17,683 bases of DNA from QYOJ01 sp964642545. Its GTDB lineage: Bacteria; Bacteroidota; Bacteroidia; Bacteroidales; FEN-979. Location: positions 1 to 17,683 of the forward strand of contig CAZXQU010000060.1 in NCBI GenBank assembly GCA_964642545.1. The letters run 5' to 3'. A model generated the notes under the pieces. That model was not told the DNA's origin, ran no database searches, and saw only the letters and a program-made list of their open reading frames with translations. Each line of letters begins with the position of its first letter. Position 1 is the first letter of the stretch. A program made the position numbers and the translations under genes. This document shows, piece after piece, positions 1-6,769 of this stretch.

Positions 1-54
1 CTCGCGACCTCCGCCGTGACAGGGCGGCATTCTAACCAACTGAACTACCAGACC
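1..54 (-). tRNA. tRNA-Asp (GTC), 3' part cut off by window edge
   Basis: Read on the minus strand from position 54, the sequence starts with a GGTCTGG acceptor arm, then TA, a D arm with the AGTTGGTTA loop, and an anticodon stem CCGCC/GGCGG (23-27 paired with 11-15). The loop CTGTCAC (16-22) carries anticodon GTC at 18-20, which reads Asp codons. The variable region begins (AGGTCGCGAG) and the window then ends, so the T arm and the 3' acceptor strand are missing. About 54 of the expected 77 bases are visible. The arms that are present pair without mismatches, so there is no sign of decay. Confidence 0.93.
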
Positions 55-67
55 GTAATTAGAGGTG

Positions 68-97
68 CAAATTTAATGAAAATTATTAAATTGCAAT
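68..97 (-). promoter_or_regulatory. Candidate Bacteroidota-type promoter for tRNA-Asp
   Basis: On the minus strand, 68-75 reads TAAATTTG, an exact match to the Bacteroidota -7 consensus TAnnTTTG. ATTG lies at 94-97, 18 bases upstream, where the -33 TTTG element is expected. The -7 box ends 13 bases before the first tRNA base, which fits transcription starting just before the tRNA. The call rests on consensus and spacing in AT-rich DNA, where chance matches are common. Confidence 0.45.
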
Positions 98-200
98 ATA
101 GTTTGACAAAATGTTTTTCGTTTATATTATACAAAGTAAGAAGAATAACTCTTATTATATTACGCCCTGTCACAGTCCCTACCTCTTATTCAATAGAAAG

Positions 201-229
201 TTGTTTTTTCATACGTAATGCTATATTTT
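201..229 (+). promoter_or_regulatory. Candidate promoter for the TMEM175-like gene
   Basis: TATATTTT at 222-229 matches the -7 consensus TAnnTTTG at seven of eight positions. TTG at 201-203 lies 18 bases upstream as a -33 element. Transcription would start near 236 and give a leader of about 50 bases before the ATG at 285. The rest of 55-284 is AT-rich and I see no gene or convincing hairpin in it. Confidence 0.35.
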
Positions 230-284
230 TACCGGTGAAATTTATCCTGCCCTGGGTTAAACTCAACCATTAATCACACAAAAC

Positions 285-962
285 ATGCAAGATCAAGCAA
301 TTCCTGCCTTTATCAGTCCGGTTAACCGGCTTCTCCGGATTACCGACATTATTTTTGCCGTATCGATGGTGGTGTTTATTATTTCAGGAACACTGACGTT
401 TAATGATGCCTCCTTTTGGGAAGGGTACGACTCAGATCCTGCAGGATTCGTTTGGAGTCAGGCAAAAGAACTTTTTACTGCCTTTCTCGTATTTCTCTTC
501 ATTGCCATCTATTGGTTTTCACATGTAAAGCAAGCGAAATATATCATAAAGGTGGATGGCGCATATATCTGGATAAACATTTTTTACTTGTTCTTTGTTT
601 CCATTGCACCCTATCCCAATGCGCTGAGTTTGAAATTCGGCAATGATTTCTATGTTCAGCAATTTTTCAATCTGAATATGCTTTTGATTGGATTAGCCGG
701 CTTGTTTGCATGGTATTACGCAACAAAGGGACACCGACTAGTGATGAAGGAACTGTCGGACAAGGAAATCAAGGCAACCACGATAGAGATGCTGGTTGAA
801 CCCCTGGTGGCGTTGATCGCCATTGTAGTTTCGTTTACCATTCCGGAATTATGGGAACTCTCTTTGCTCCTTCTTCCCATCGTGATCATCATCATCGGAA
901 TAGCAAGCAGTAGGAAAAAAATAAACACGGATGAGTATCTTTTGCCAGGATCTAGGATCTAG
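285..962 (+). CDS. TMEM175/DUF1211-family integral membrane protein (putative cation channel)
   Basis: The product has 225 residues and six predicted membrane helices, at about 22-38, 62-79, 92-110, 127-145, 168-186 and 190-207. This is the single-repeat layout of bacterial TMEM175 proteins, which form tetrameric potassium-permeable channels. The family signature R-x3-FSD at the first helix appears as R15-x3-I19-T20-D21, so R and D are kept and F and S are replaced. The YW-x2-H pattern at 76-80 followed by a lysine-rich loop also fits the family. The start is the only ATG before the first helix. The final residues (GSRI) are encoded by a 7-base repeat shared with the end of comEC on the other strand, and the two stop codons overlap in CTAG. 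Family membership is likely. Channel activity and ion preference are inferred and uncertain because the signature is altered. Confidence 0.72.
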   Translation: MQDQAIPAFISPVNRLLRITDIIFAVSMVVFIISGTLTFNDASFWEGYDSDPAGFVWSQAKELFTAFLVFLFIAIYWFSHVKQAKYIIKVDGAYIWINIFYLFFVSIAPYPNALSLKFGNDFYVQQFFNLNMLLIGLAGLFAWYYATKGHRLVMKELSDKEIKATTIEMLVEPLVALIAIVVSFTIPELWELSLLLLPIVIIIIGIASSRKKINTDEYLLPGSRI

Positions 963-975
963 TATCCAGCATCCA
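948..975. repeat. 7-base imperfect tandem repeat at a convergent gene junction
   Basis: Four consecutive 7-base units are visible: GGATCTA, GGATCTA, GTATCCA and GCATCCA. The array encodes the last residues and the stop of the plus-strand membrane protein, and the last residues and the stop of comEC on the minus strand. The stops share the palindrome CTAG at 959-962. Such a repeat between convergent genes could be a tract that spread by slippage. No rho-independent terminator is evident at this junction. Confidence 0.7.
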
Positions 976-3115
976 AAACAAACGCCCCCTCCTCCAATAC
1001 ACTATAGCAGTGCACCCCCAACTTCTCTACCTCTTCCTTCCATTTCCGTGCATTATTCCACGAGTTTGTTGGGTCGATGACAATCTGATGAGGAGAAAAA
1101 GTTTGTACTATCCGAGCTATGCTCAATGTCGGATCCTTCCTTAGAATCACAAGATCAACATGACAGGTGTCTGAAAGTGCAAATGGGAGTTCGGAAGAGA
1201 TAATTGCAATCCGCTGATCTGAAAACTGCAGAAAGTTCCCTTTCCGGACAAGAAAACAAAACTCACGAAGATCATCTGCTCCCCGAGAGTGGTTGTCCAT
1301 CAGATAGGTTGTTTGTGCAGTAGTAATCCCTTCGGCCGACAAATACGTCGAAAACACTTCCTGTGCATAGGGTTCCCGGCAGGCTGCCCAGTAATCCTTG
1401 ACACATACAGCGTCCCTGCCTTTCACAAAAACGTACTGAGAAGCTCCTTTCACCTGAAACACAACAACCATACTTCGGTTGGAACACACGTAATCCTTGT
1501 AGATCCCGATTAAGGACCAGAAGATGATAAGGATGAAAAGCATGTAAACCCATACAACTCTCCGAAAAAAAAGGAAACAACAGACCGCTGCAATCCCAAG
1601 GTAAAGAATCAGGAGATCCGGCAACGAAGGATAAATACCTATAGATGTGGAACCAGGCAACTCTTCGATAAAACGGATGGTTGAATTCAGTATGGTTACG
1701 GTGAAAGTGAGCACCTTCGCGAGTAGTGCAGAGAGAACTGGAACAAGGCTCAGGGCCAGTACCCCGATGCCGTTGTAAATCACCAAGCTGGCTAGTGGAA
1801 GTACAAGTATGTTAGTCAAAATAAAGTAGTTAGGGAATTGATGAAAGGCATACAAGGAAATTGGAAATGTTGCAATTTGTGCCGCGACAGAAACTACAAC
1901 CAGCCCCCAAAGTTTAGAAACTATCCAGTTGCTGGCAGGGATTAGATTAAGAAGTGGCTTGTAAAGAACAAGGATCCCAAACACGGCCAGGTAAGAGAAC
2001 TGAAAACCGAGATGGAGAAGCAGCGATGGGTCTATGAGGAGAATAATCAACATTGAACCTCCGACAATATTCAGCGAATCGGGTTTCCGCTTGAATGTAC
2101 TACCCACAATAATCAAACTGAGCATCAATGCTGCGCGGAATACAGGCGGAGATAATCCGGTAACCATCGCATAGCACCAGATCATGAAGATCATCAGAAA
2201 CGCTTTGATGATAGTGCCAAAACGCCGTCTTTTTAGAAAAGTAAGTAATGTCTCCAGAAAAAGAAAGATAACCCCCACATGCATCCCCGAAACAGCCAGG
2301 ATATGCATGGCGCCACTGGCTGCGAACCCTTTTCTCAGATCCTGACCTATCTCACCGGTATACCCCAACAGGATAGCTGATGCAACAGCAAACTCCTCTC
2401 CCTTCAATGAATTCTCTCTTAAAATATTCATCATTCGGTCGCGGAGTGTAAAAGCCCAACGGCGGATTAAGTAGTTTTTTGGTAACAGGGCTGTTTTCCA
2501 ACTAGTCGACTTTACCCACCCCTGACTGAATACCCCTATCCTGCCATAGTATGCTGCAGGATCGAAACCATAAGGATTGGATTCGTCCTTAACTGGTTTA
2601 AGTGAAGCTGATACAATAAGCCAGTCACCAAATTGAAGATCCAGTGAGTTTGTATCCTTTTCGAGAAAGAGTAATACTTTCTCGCTCTTGATTAGCAATC
2701 TCTTTAGGGAATCAACATCATACCTCCTTACGATCAATCTCACACTCCTGGAAGAGTGGCGTGGTGGCTCGAGAATTTCAGCGGGAAAGAGTTCGCTGTT
2801 CGCTATTCGCTGTTCGCTGTTCGTTGTTCGCTGTTCGCTACTACTTTGGGCGGTTAACAGTCCTAAACAAAACAATAATACAAAGATTGTCAACCCTGAC
2901 AGCCACCGCATCCGAAAAGGCAGCTTACCAATCGTTGCAAAGAGTAGTAAAACAATGGAAAGAGATCCTATCACTCCTATCAACCATCGGGTTTCAGGCT
3001 GCCATCCCACTTCCAAAAGGGCATAGAGCACCCCACCCAGAAATGGGATCAACAGTCGGATCAATGGAAAAGGTTTCCAGGGATTCATCGGTATTGCACG
3101 CTTCTTCTTTCCCAT
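959..3115 (-). CDS. comEC: ComEC/Rec2-family DNA uptake channel protein
   Basis: This inner-membrane protein of 718 residues matches the ComEC family, the channel that carries single-stranded DNA into the cytoplasm during natural transformation. Three N-terminal helices (about 16-88) are followed by a soluble DUF4131/OB-like region (110-215) with the family motif NPYGFDPAAYY at 180-190. The Competence domain (about 240-540) has HILAVSGMHVG at 271-281, GLSPPVFRAAL at 320-330 and LGFQFSYLAVFG at 369-380. The C-terminal soluble part (about 545-718) sits where many ComECs carry a metallo-beta-lactamase-like domain, but it has no HxHxDH motif. Residues 92-108 come from a 7-base tandem repeat and read as repeated SEQRTTN/SEQRIAN. 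The gene lies 30 bases after the TPR gene. Only the family call is firm; no other competence genes are in view. Confidence 0.93.
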   Translation of the reverse strand: MGKKKRAIPMNPWKPFPLIRLLIPFLGGVLYALLEVGWQPETRWLIGVIGSLSIVLLLFATIGKLPFRMRWLSGLTIFVLLFCLGLLTAQSSSEQRTTNSEQRIANSELFPAEILEPPRHSSRSVRLIVRRYDVDSLKRLLIKSEKVLLFLEKDTNSLDLQFGDWLIVSASLKPVKDESNPYGFDPAAYYGRIGVFSQGWVKSTSWKTALLPKNYLIRRWAFTLRDRMMNILRENSLKGEEFAVASAILLGYTGEIGQDLRKGFAASGAMHILAVSGMHVGVIFLFLETLLTFLKRRRFGTIIKAFLMIFMIWCYAMVTGLSPPVFRAALMLSLIIVGSTFKRKPDSLNIVGGSMLIILLIDPSLLLHLGFQFSYLAVFGILVLYKPLLNLIPASNWIVSKLWGLVVVSVAAQIATFPISLYAFHQFPNYFILTNILVLPLASLVIYNGIGVLALSLVPVLSALLAKVLTFTVTILNSTIRFIEELPGSTSIGIYPSLPDLLILYLGIAAVCCFLFFRRVVWVYMLFILIIFWSLIGIYKDYVCSNRSMVVVFQVKGASQYVFVKGRDAVCVKDYWAACREPYAQEVFSTYLSAEGITTAQTTYLMDNHSRGADDLREFCFLVRKGNFLQFSDQRIAIISSELPFALSDTCHVDLVILRKDPTLSIARIVQTFSPHQIVIDPTNSWNNARKWKEEVEKLGVHCYSVLEEGAFVLDAGY
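2792..2840. repeat. Seven tandem copies of a 7-base repeat inside comEC
   Basis: On the plus strand the units are TTCGCTG, TTCGCTA, TTCGCTG, TTCGCTG, TTCGTTG, TTCGCTG and TTCGCTA, in all 49 bases with no interruption. On the coding (minus) strand they give a 7-residue peptide repeat, SEQRTTN then SEQRIAN, between the third membrane helix and the DUF4131 domain of ComEC. Seven is not a multiple of three, so gain or loss of one or two units would shift the reading frame and three units would restore it. Confidence 0.9.
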
Positions 3116-3145
3116 TAATCAGGAAAAGAGAGAAAAGGTAATACC

Positions 3146-4060
3146 TCAGTGGCCACAAAATTTTTGGATGTACTCCCTGGCTATGTCAGATCCCAGAGAG
3201 AGCGCAGCATCCCAATCCTCACATGCGCCAACCAGATCACCCTGCTTCTGGCGTGAAACTCCTCGTTTAGTGAAGGCTTCTTGATTGACAGGATCAATGT
3301 TAAGAATTTCAGAATATACCAGTTCTGCTTCCCGGTACTGCTTGAGGTACATGAACGCAAGAGCCTTATTTAAGAGGGGATTGATATCGGATGGACGTAG
3401 GAAGATCGCTTCGTTCAGGTCAATGATAGCCTCCTGGTATTCTCCTCTCGATGCTTTGGCTGCTCCACGGCTGGAGAAATATTCAGCAGGAGTGGGGTCC
3501 AGATCAATGGCCTTATTGAAGTCACTGATGGCTTCTGAGAACTGGCCTTTATTAAATCGTGCAAGTCCCCGGTTATAAAACGCTTCTGCAAATCCGGGTG
3601 AGTAAGCGAGTGCCCTCGAAAAATCCTGGATCGCCTCATCAAACTGACTCAGGTCGAAGAGTGCAAGTCCCCGGTTAAGATATGCTTCGGGATAATCAGC
3701 TTTAAAGGAGATCGCCTTGGTGTAATCGAAAATAGCCGCCGAATAATCCTGCAGGTAGTCCTTTGCTACTCCCCTGTTGTACCAGGGTTCAGGATAAGAT
3801 GGAGTGAGTGCTATCACAATGCTGAAGTCGGCAATCGCTGCCTGATAATCCTTTAGTTCACTTTTTACGATTCCCCGGTTATAATAGGGTTCTCCTTCCG
3901 TGCTATCCAACTGAATCGCCAGATTAAAATCAACCAGCGCTGCCTGGTAGTCACCCAGTTTCGCTTTCATGATGCCGCTTTTCACCAGATCCTTCTGTGT
4001 TAGTTGGGCATACATAAATTGGCTGATGATCAGAAATCCGACCAACAGGCTTAATCGCAT
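3146..4060 (-). CDS. Secreted tetratricopeptide-repeat (TPR) protein
   Basis: With the ATG at 4060 the product has 304 residues. It starts with a classic signal peptide (residues 1-18, ending MYA before Q), followed by about eight consecutive 34-residue TPR units (roughly 21-292) showing the W/YNRG-x-A-K and Y-x-A-I-x-D-F-x-A-I patterns. The C-terminus is the family tail GDLVGACEDW...CGH. TPR arrays are protein-interaction scaffolds, and this one should act in the periplasm or at the envelope; its partner is unknown. The frame can be extended to an ATG at 4096 or a GTG at 4102, but that puts 12-14 extra residues before the signal peptide, so I prefer 4060. It lies between lpxB and comEC. A decayed fragment of a related C-terminus lies just upstream. 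Confidence 0.87.
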   Translation of the reverse strand: MRLSLLVGFLIISQFMYAQLTQKDLVKSGIMKAKLGDYQAALVDFNLAIQLDSTEGEPYYNRGIVKSELKDYQAAIADFSIVIALTPSYPEPWYNRGVAKDYLQDYSAAIFDYTKAISFKADYPEAYLNRGLALFDLSQFDEAIQDFSRALAYSPGFAEAFYNRGLARFNKGQFSEAISDFNKAIDLDPTPAEYFSSRGAAKASRGEYQEAIIDLNEAIFLRPSDINPLLNKALAFMYLKQYREAELVYSEILNIDPVNQEAFTKRGVSRQKQGDLVGACEDWDAALSLGSDIAREYIQKFCGH

Positions 4061-4112
4061 GGGAAAAAAGATAATGGGAAAGGTTCGATAGTACATTGTC
4101 ACACGTAAAACG

Positions 4113-4223
4113 TCACTTGCAGTTCTTAATGATCAGGTCGCGAGACATCTCGATACCTAAAGAGAGTGGTTTTTGCCAGTCGGTGCAGATGCCCTCGGTG
4201 TCCCCTAAAGCAAACTGTAACCT
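4113..4223 (-). pseudogene. Decayed C-terminal remnant of a second TPR protein
   Basis: The minus-strand frame from 4223 to a TGA at 4113-4115 reads 36 residues. They include LGDTEGICTDWQ, LSLGIEMSRDLI and a final NCK. This lines up over its length with the tail of the neighbouring intact TPR protein (QGDLVGACEDWD, LSLGSDIAREYI, FCGH). It has no start codon and an in-frame TGA immediately upstream (4224-4226), and the rest of a TPR array is absent. It therefore looks like the 3' stub of a deleted paralogue. It ends 10 bases before the longest start of the TPR gene. A chance match is unlikely given the aligned GD, C, DW, LSLG, R and C positions. Confidence 0.72.
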
Positions 4224-4254
4224 TCATAGGTCTTTTAATTTTGTATAGTTTAAC

Positions 4255-5373
4255 TTAATTACCCTCTAAATATTGTATCATCAGCGATGCGGTCCGGTCG
4301 GATGCACCACTACCGCCAAGATTTAGTGTGAGTTCCTGGAAGCCGTTTTTCATCTTCTCCCGGATGTCTGGATCCAGCAACCGTTTCAACTCCTGCACAA
4401 GATTTTCAGGAGTAACCATATGCTGGATAAGCTCCTTTACCACCTCCCTGTTCATAATCAAGTTCACAAGTGAGATGAACGGAACATGAACAATCCGACG
4501 GGCAATCCAGAATGAGAGAGGATTGCCCCGGTAACAAACCACCTCAGGGGTTCCAACGAGTGCCGCCTCAAGTGTTGCAGTGCCAGAGGTAACAAGAGCT
4601 GCCTCTCCATGGCTCAGCAAATCGCAGGTCTGCTTATAAATCACGGGAATGGATGCCTGGCCGATAATCGACGAATAAAAACCGGGGTCGATTGAAGGAG
4701 CCCCTGCAACCACAAACTGGTACGATGAAAACGAAGGGACCACCTCAATCATAAACCTCAGCATCGTACGAATCTCCTGCTTCCTGCTTCCTGGAAGCAG
4801 AGCGATGATTGGTTTTTCGGGGAGATCGTTTTGTTTCAGGAAGTGATATCTGTCACTGATCTCTTTCCCTGGAGAGATGGCATCCAGGAGCGGATGCCCC
4901 ACAAAATCAACTGTATAGTTATATTTTCGATAGAAATCCTTTTCAAAAGGTAGTATAACGAACATCCTTTCAACACACTGCTGGATAACCTTAACCCGCG
5001 AGCTTTTCCATGCCCATAATTGTGGTGAAATGTAGTAGAATACCCTGATACCATTCCTTTTAGCAAACTTGGCCATCCTCAGGTTAAACCCGGGATAGTC
5101 GATCAGAATCAGTACGTCGGGTTTGGAGGCAAGAATATCCCTTTCGCAGAAACGCAAATTGGTCAGGATAGTCTTCAGGTTGACCACCACTTCCCAGAAG
5201 CCCATAAATGCCAGATCGCGGTAATGCTTCACCAGTTCTCCTCCGGCCTGTTGCATGAGATCACCTCCCCAGCAACGGAAGGAGGCGGATGGATCGCGCT
5301 CTTTCAGCGCATACATCAGGTTCGACCCGTGCAGATCTCCAGAAGCTTCCCCGGCGATGATGTAGTAATTCAT
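4255..5373 (-). CDS. lpxB: Lipid-A-disaccharide synthase
   Basis: This 372-residue GT19-family enzyme condenses UDP-2,3-diacylglucosamine with lipid X to make the lipid A disaccharide at the inner face of the cytoplasmic membrane. Visible family motifs are GEASGDLHG (8-16), GGDLMQQAG (36-44), the ISPQLWAWK block (115-123), LPGSRKQEI (193-201), SGTATLEAAL (263-272) and PFISLVNLI (298-306). The length is normal for the family. The ATG at 5373 is directly followed by the conserved N-terminus, and surE ends 7 bases upstream, so co-transcription is likely. Together with kdsC in the same cluster it shows a Gram-negative envelope with lipid A and Kdo. Confidence 0.97.
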   Translation of the reverse strand: MNYYIIAGEASGDLHGSNLMYALKERDPSASFRCWGGDLMQQAGGELVKHYRDLAFMGFWEVVVNLKTILTNLRFCERDILASKPDVLILIDYPGFNLRMAKFAKRNGIRVFYYISPQLWAWKSSRVKVIQQCVERMFVILPFEKDFYRKYNYTVDFVGHPLLDAISPGKEISDRYHFLKQNDLPEKPIIALLPGSRKQEIRTMLRFMIEVVPSFSSYQFVVAGAPSIDPGFYSSIIGQASIPVIYKQTCDLLSHGEAALVTSGTATLEAALVGTPEVVCYRGNPLSFWIARRIVHVPFISLVNLIMNREVVKELIQHMVTPENLVQELKRLLDPDIREKMKNGFQELTLNLGGSGASDRTASLMIQYLEGN

Positions 5374-5380
5374 ATGTTTA

Positions 5381-6151
5381 TCAGGAGAAATCCCATCTTT
5401 TCAACTCTTCTATAGCGGGATAATCAGTAAAATCAAAATTAACCGGGACAATGGAGACATAATGGTGTTCAAGGGCATGCTCATCCGTATCGTCCCCTTC
5501 GCCAATCCGGGCAAATTCACCCTTCAGCCAGTAGTAGTGCTCTCCTTTCGGATCTTTCCTTACATCAAAATCTTCAATCCATGTTCCACCCGCTTGACGG
5601 CAAATTCTGATTCCCCTGATATCACCTTCCGCGACATCAGGAATATTAACATTCAGACAAACCCCATCCGGTAATTTCTTCGACATAACATCCCGGATTA
5701 TTCGACGGGCGTAAACCTTGGCAGCCGAAAAATCGGCCGCTGTGTCATATTGAAGCAGTGAAAAGCCAATAGAGGGGACGCCAGCCATGGCTCCTTCAAA
5801 TACAGCAGCCATGGTTCCCGAATAGATAATGTTGATGGAGGCATTGGAGCCATGGTTGATCCCCGAAACTAACAAATCGGGGCGCCGATTGAGAACTATT
5901 TTGTATGCCAGCTTAACACAATCGGATGGAGTTCCGGTACAACTGTACTCTTCAAATCCAACCTCCTGATGGATCAGCTTCAATCGCAGCGGATGGTGCA
6001 TTGTAACGGCATGAGAAGCCCCCGACTGAGGCTTATCAGGCGACACCACAACAACATTGCCAAAGGGTCGTACAACCTCAATAAGAGCATGCAAGCCCGG
6101 GGCATTTATGCCATCGTCATTCGTAACTAAAATCAGGGGTTTGTCCTGCAT
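5381..6151 (-). CDS. surE: 5'-nucleotidase SurE
   Basis: This metal-dependent nucleotidase and phosphatase acts on nucleoside 5'- (and often 3'-) monophosphates in the cytoplasm. With the ATG at 6151 the product has 256 residues, the usual family size. The metal-binding set is complete: D12 and D13 in LVTNDDGINAPG, S43 in PQSGASHAVT and N99 in SGINHGSN. The family blocks GTPSDCVKLA and YSGTMAAVFEGAM follow. The frame extends to a TTG at 6175, two bases after maf ends, but the ATG starts right at the conserved beta strand and is preferred. It lies between maf and lpxB. Confidence 0.96.
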   Translation of the reverse strand: MQDKPLILVTNDDGINAPGLHALIEVVRPFGNVVVVSPDKPQSGASHAVTMHHPLRLKLIHQEVGFEEYSCTGTPSDCVKLAYKIVLNRRPDLLVSGINHGSNASINIIYSGTMAAVFEGAMAGVPSIGFSLLQYDTAADFSAAKVYARRIIRDVMSKKLPDGVCLNVNIPDVAEGDIRGIRICRQAGGTWIEDFDVRKDPKGEHYYWLKGEFARIGEGDDTDEHALEHHYVSIVPVNFDFTDYPAIEELKRWDFS

Positions 6152-6177
6152 CTCAATGCTGATCTTACTCAGCAAAG

Positions 6178-6768
6178 TTAGGAATAATTTTTGAGGAGTT
6201 CTTCATATACCTCCTTCACAGGAAGCCCCATCACATTGAAGAAAGAGCCTTCCAGCTTCGAGATCCCAATGTATCCAATCCACTCCTGGATGCCATAGCC
6301 TCCTGCTTTATCATAAGGTCTGAAATTATTGATATAATAATCAATCTCTTCGTCACATAATTCCTTGAAGTAAACCTGCGAGGTGACATGGAAGAGCTTT
6401 TTTTTATCCCGCGACTTGATACATACTCCTGTAATTACATCATGTCGCTTGCCCGATAATTTCTTCAGCATCACTAGTGCTTCATCATAATTCCCAGGTT
6501 TTCCAAGAATATCACCGTCAAGAGATACAATGGTATCGGCTGCTATGATGATCATCTTTTCGTCCATCCGTGATACTTCGAAGCTATCAGCCTTTTTATC
6601 AGCCAGAAAGGTAGCAATCTCTTCCGGAGTAAGCGAATCGGGATAATCTTCCTGAACGTCGGTGGAGATGATCTCAAAATCGAGGCCCAACTCTTTCAGC
6701 AGGTATTGCCTACGTGAAGACTGGGATGCAAGGATAATTTTGAAGTCCTGTAATCTCTTGTTTATCAT
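6178..6768 (-). CDS. maf: Maf-family nucleoside triphosphate pyrophosphatase (dTTP/UTP type)
   Basis: The 196-residue product matches the Maf/HAM1-like fold that hydrolyses nucleoside triphosphates to monophosphates and removes non-canonical nucleotides. It has the N-terminal LASQSSRRQYLL motif (13-24), the catalytic Asp in ADTIV (D78), GKP with K90, and DKAGGYGIQ at 153-161. The last motif is typical of the YhdE/Bacillus Maf branch acting on dTTP and UTP rather than the YceF m7GTP branch. The ATG follows the UbiA-gene stop by a single base (TGA-T-ATG), a strong sign of translational coupling. Confidence 0.95.
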   Translation of the reverse strand: MINKRLQDFKIILASQSSRRQYLLKELGLDFEIISTDVQEDYPDSLTPEEIATFLADKKADSFEVSRMDEKMIIIAADTIVSLDGDILGKPGNYDEALVMLKKLSGKRHDVITGVCIKSRDKKKLFHVTSQVYFKELCDEEIDYYINNFRPYDKAGGYGIQEWIGYIGISKLEGSFFNVMGLPVKEVYEELLKNYS

Positions 6769-6769
6769 A

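Noticed and set aside
16..273. 85-codon open frame on the plus strand
   Set aside because: It overlaps the tRNA on the opposite strand and the promoter region, and the translation has no recognisable domain or codon pattern.
2761..3141. Plus-strand open frames across the comEC repeat
   Set aside because: The 7-base repeat happens to be open in several frames on both strands; the real gene is comEC on the minus strand.
4103..4254. Separate promoter for the TPR-comEC pair in the lpxB-TPR gap
   Set aside because: Only a poor match (TACAGTTTG with one extra base) was found; most of the gap is the TPR remnant.
4775..4800. Tandem CTGCTTC units and a CTGCTTCC-T-GGAAGCAG palindrome
   Set aside because: They lie in codons for the conserved LpxB motif LPGSRKQEI, so the pattern is explained by protein constraint.
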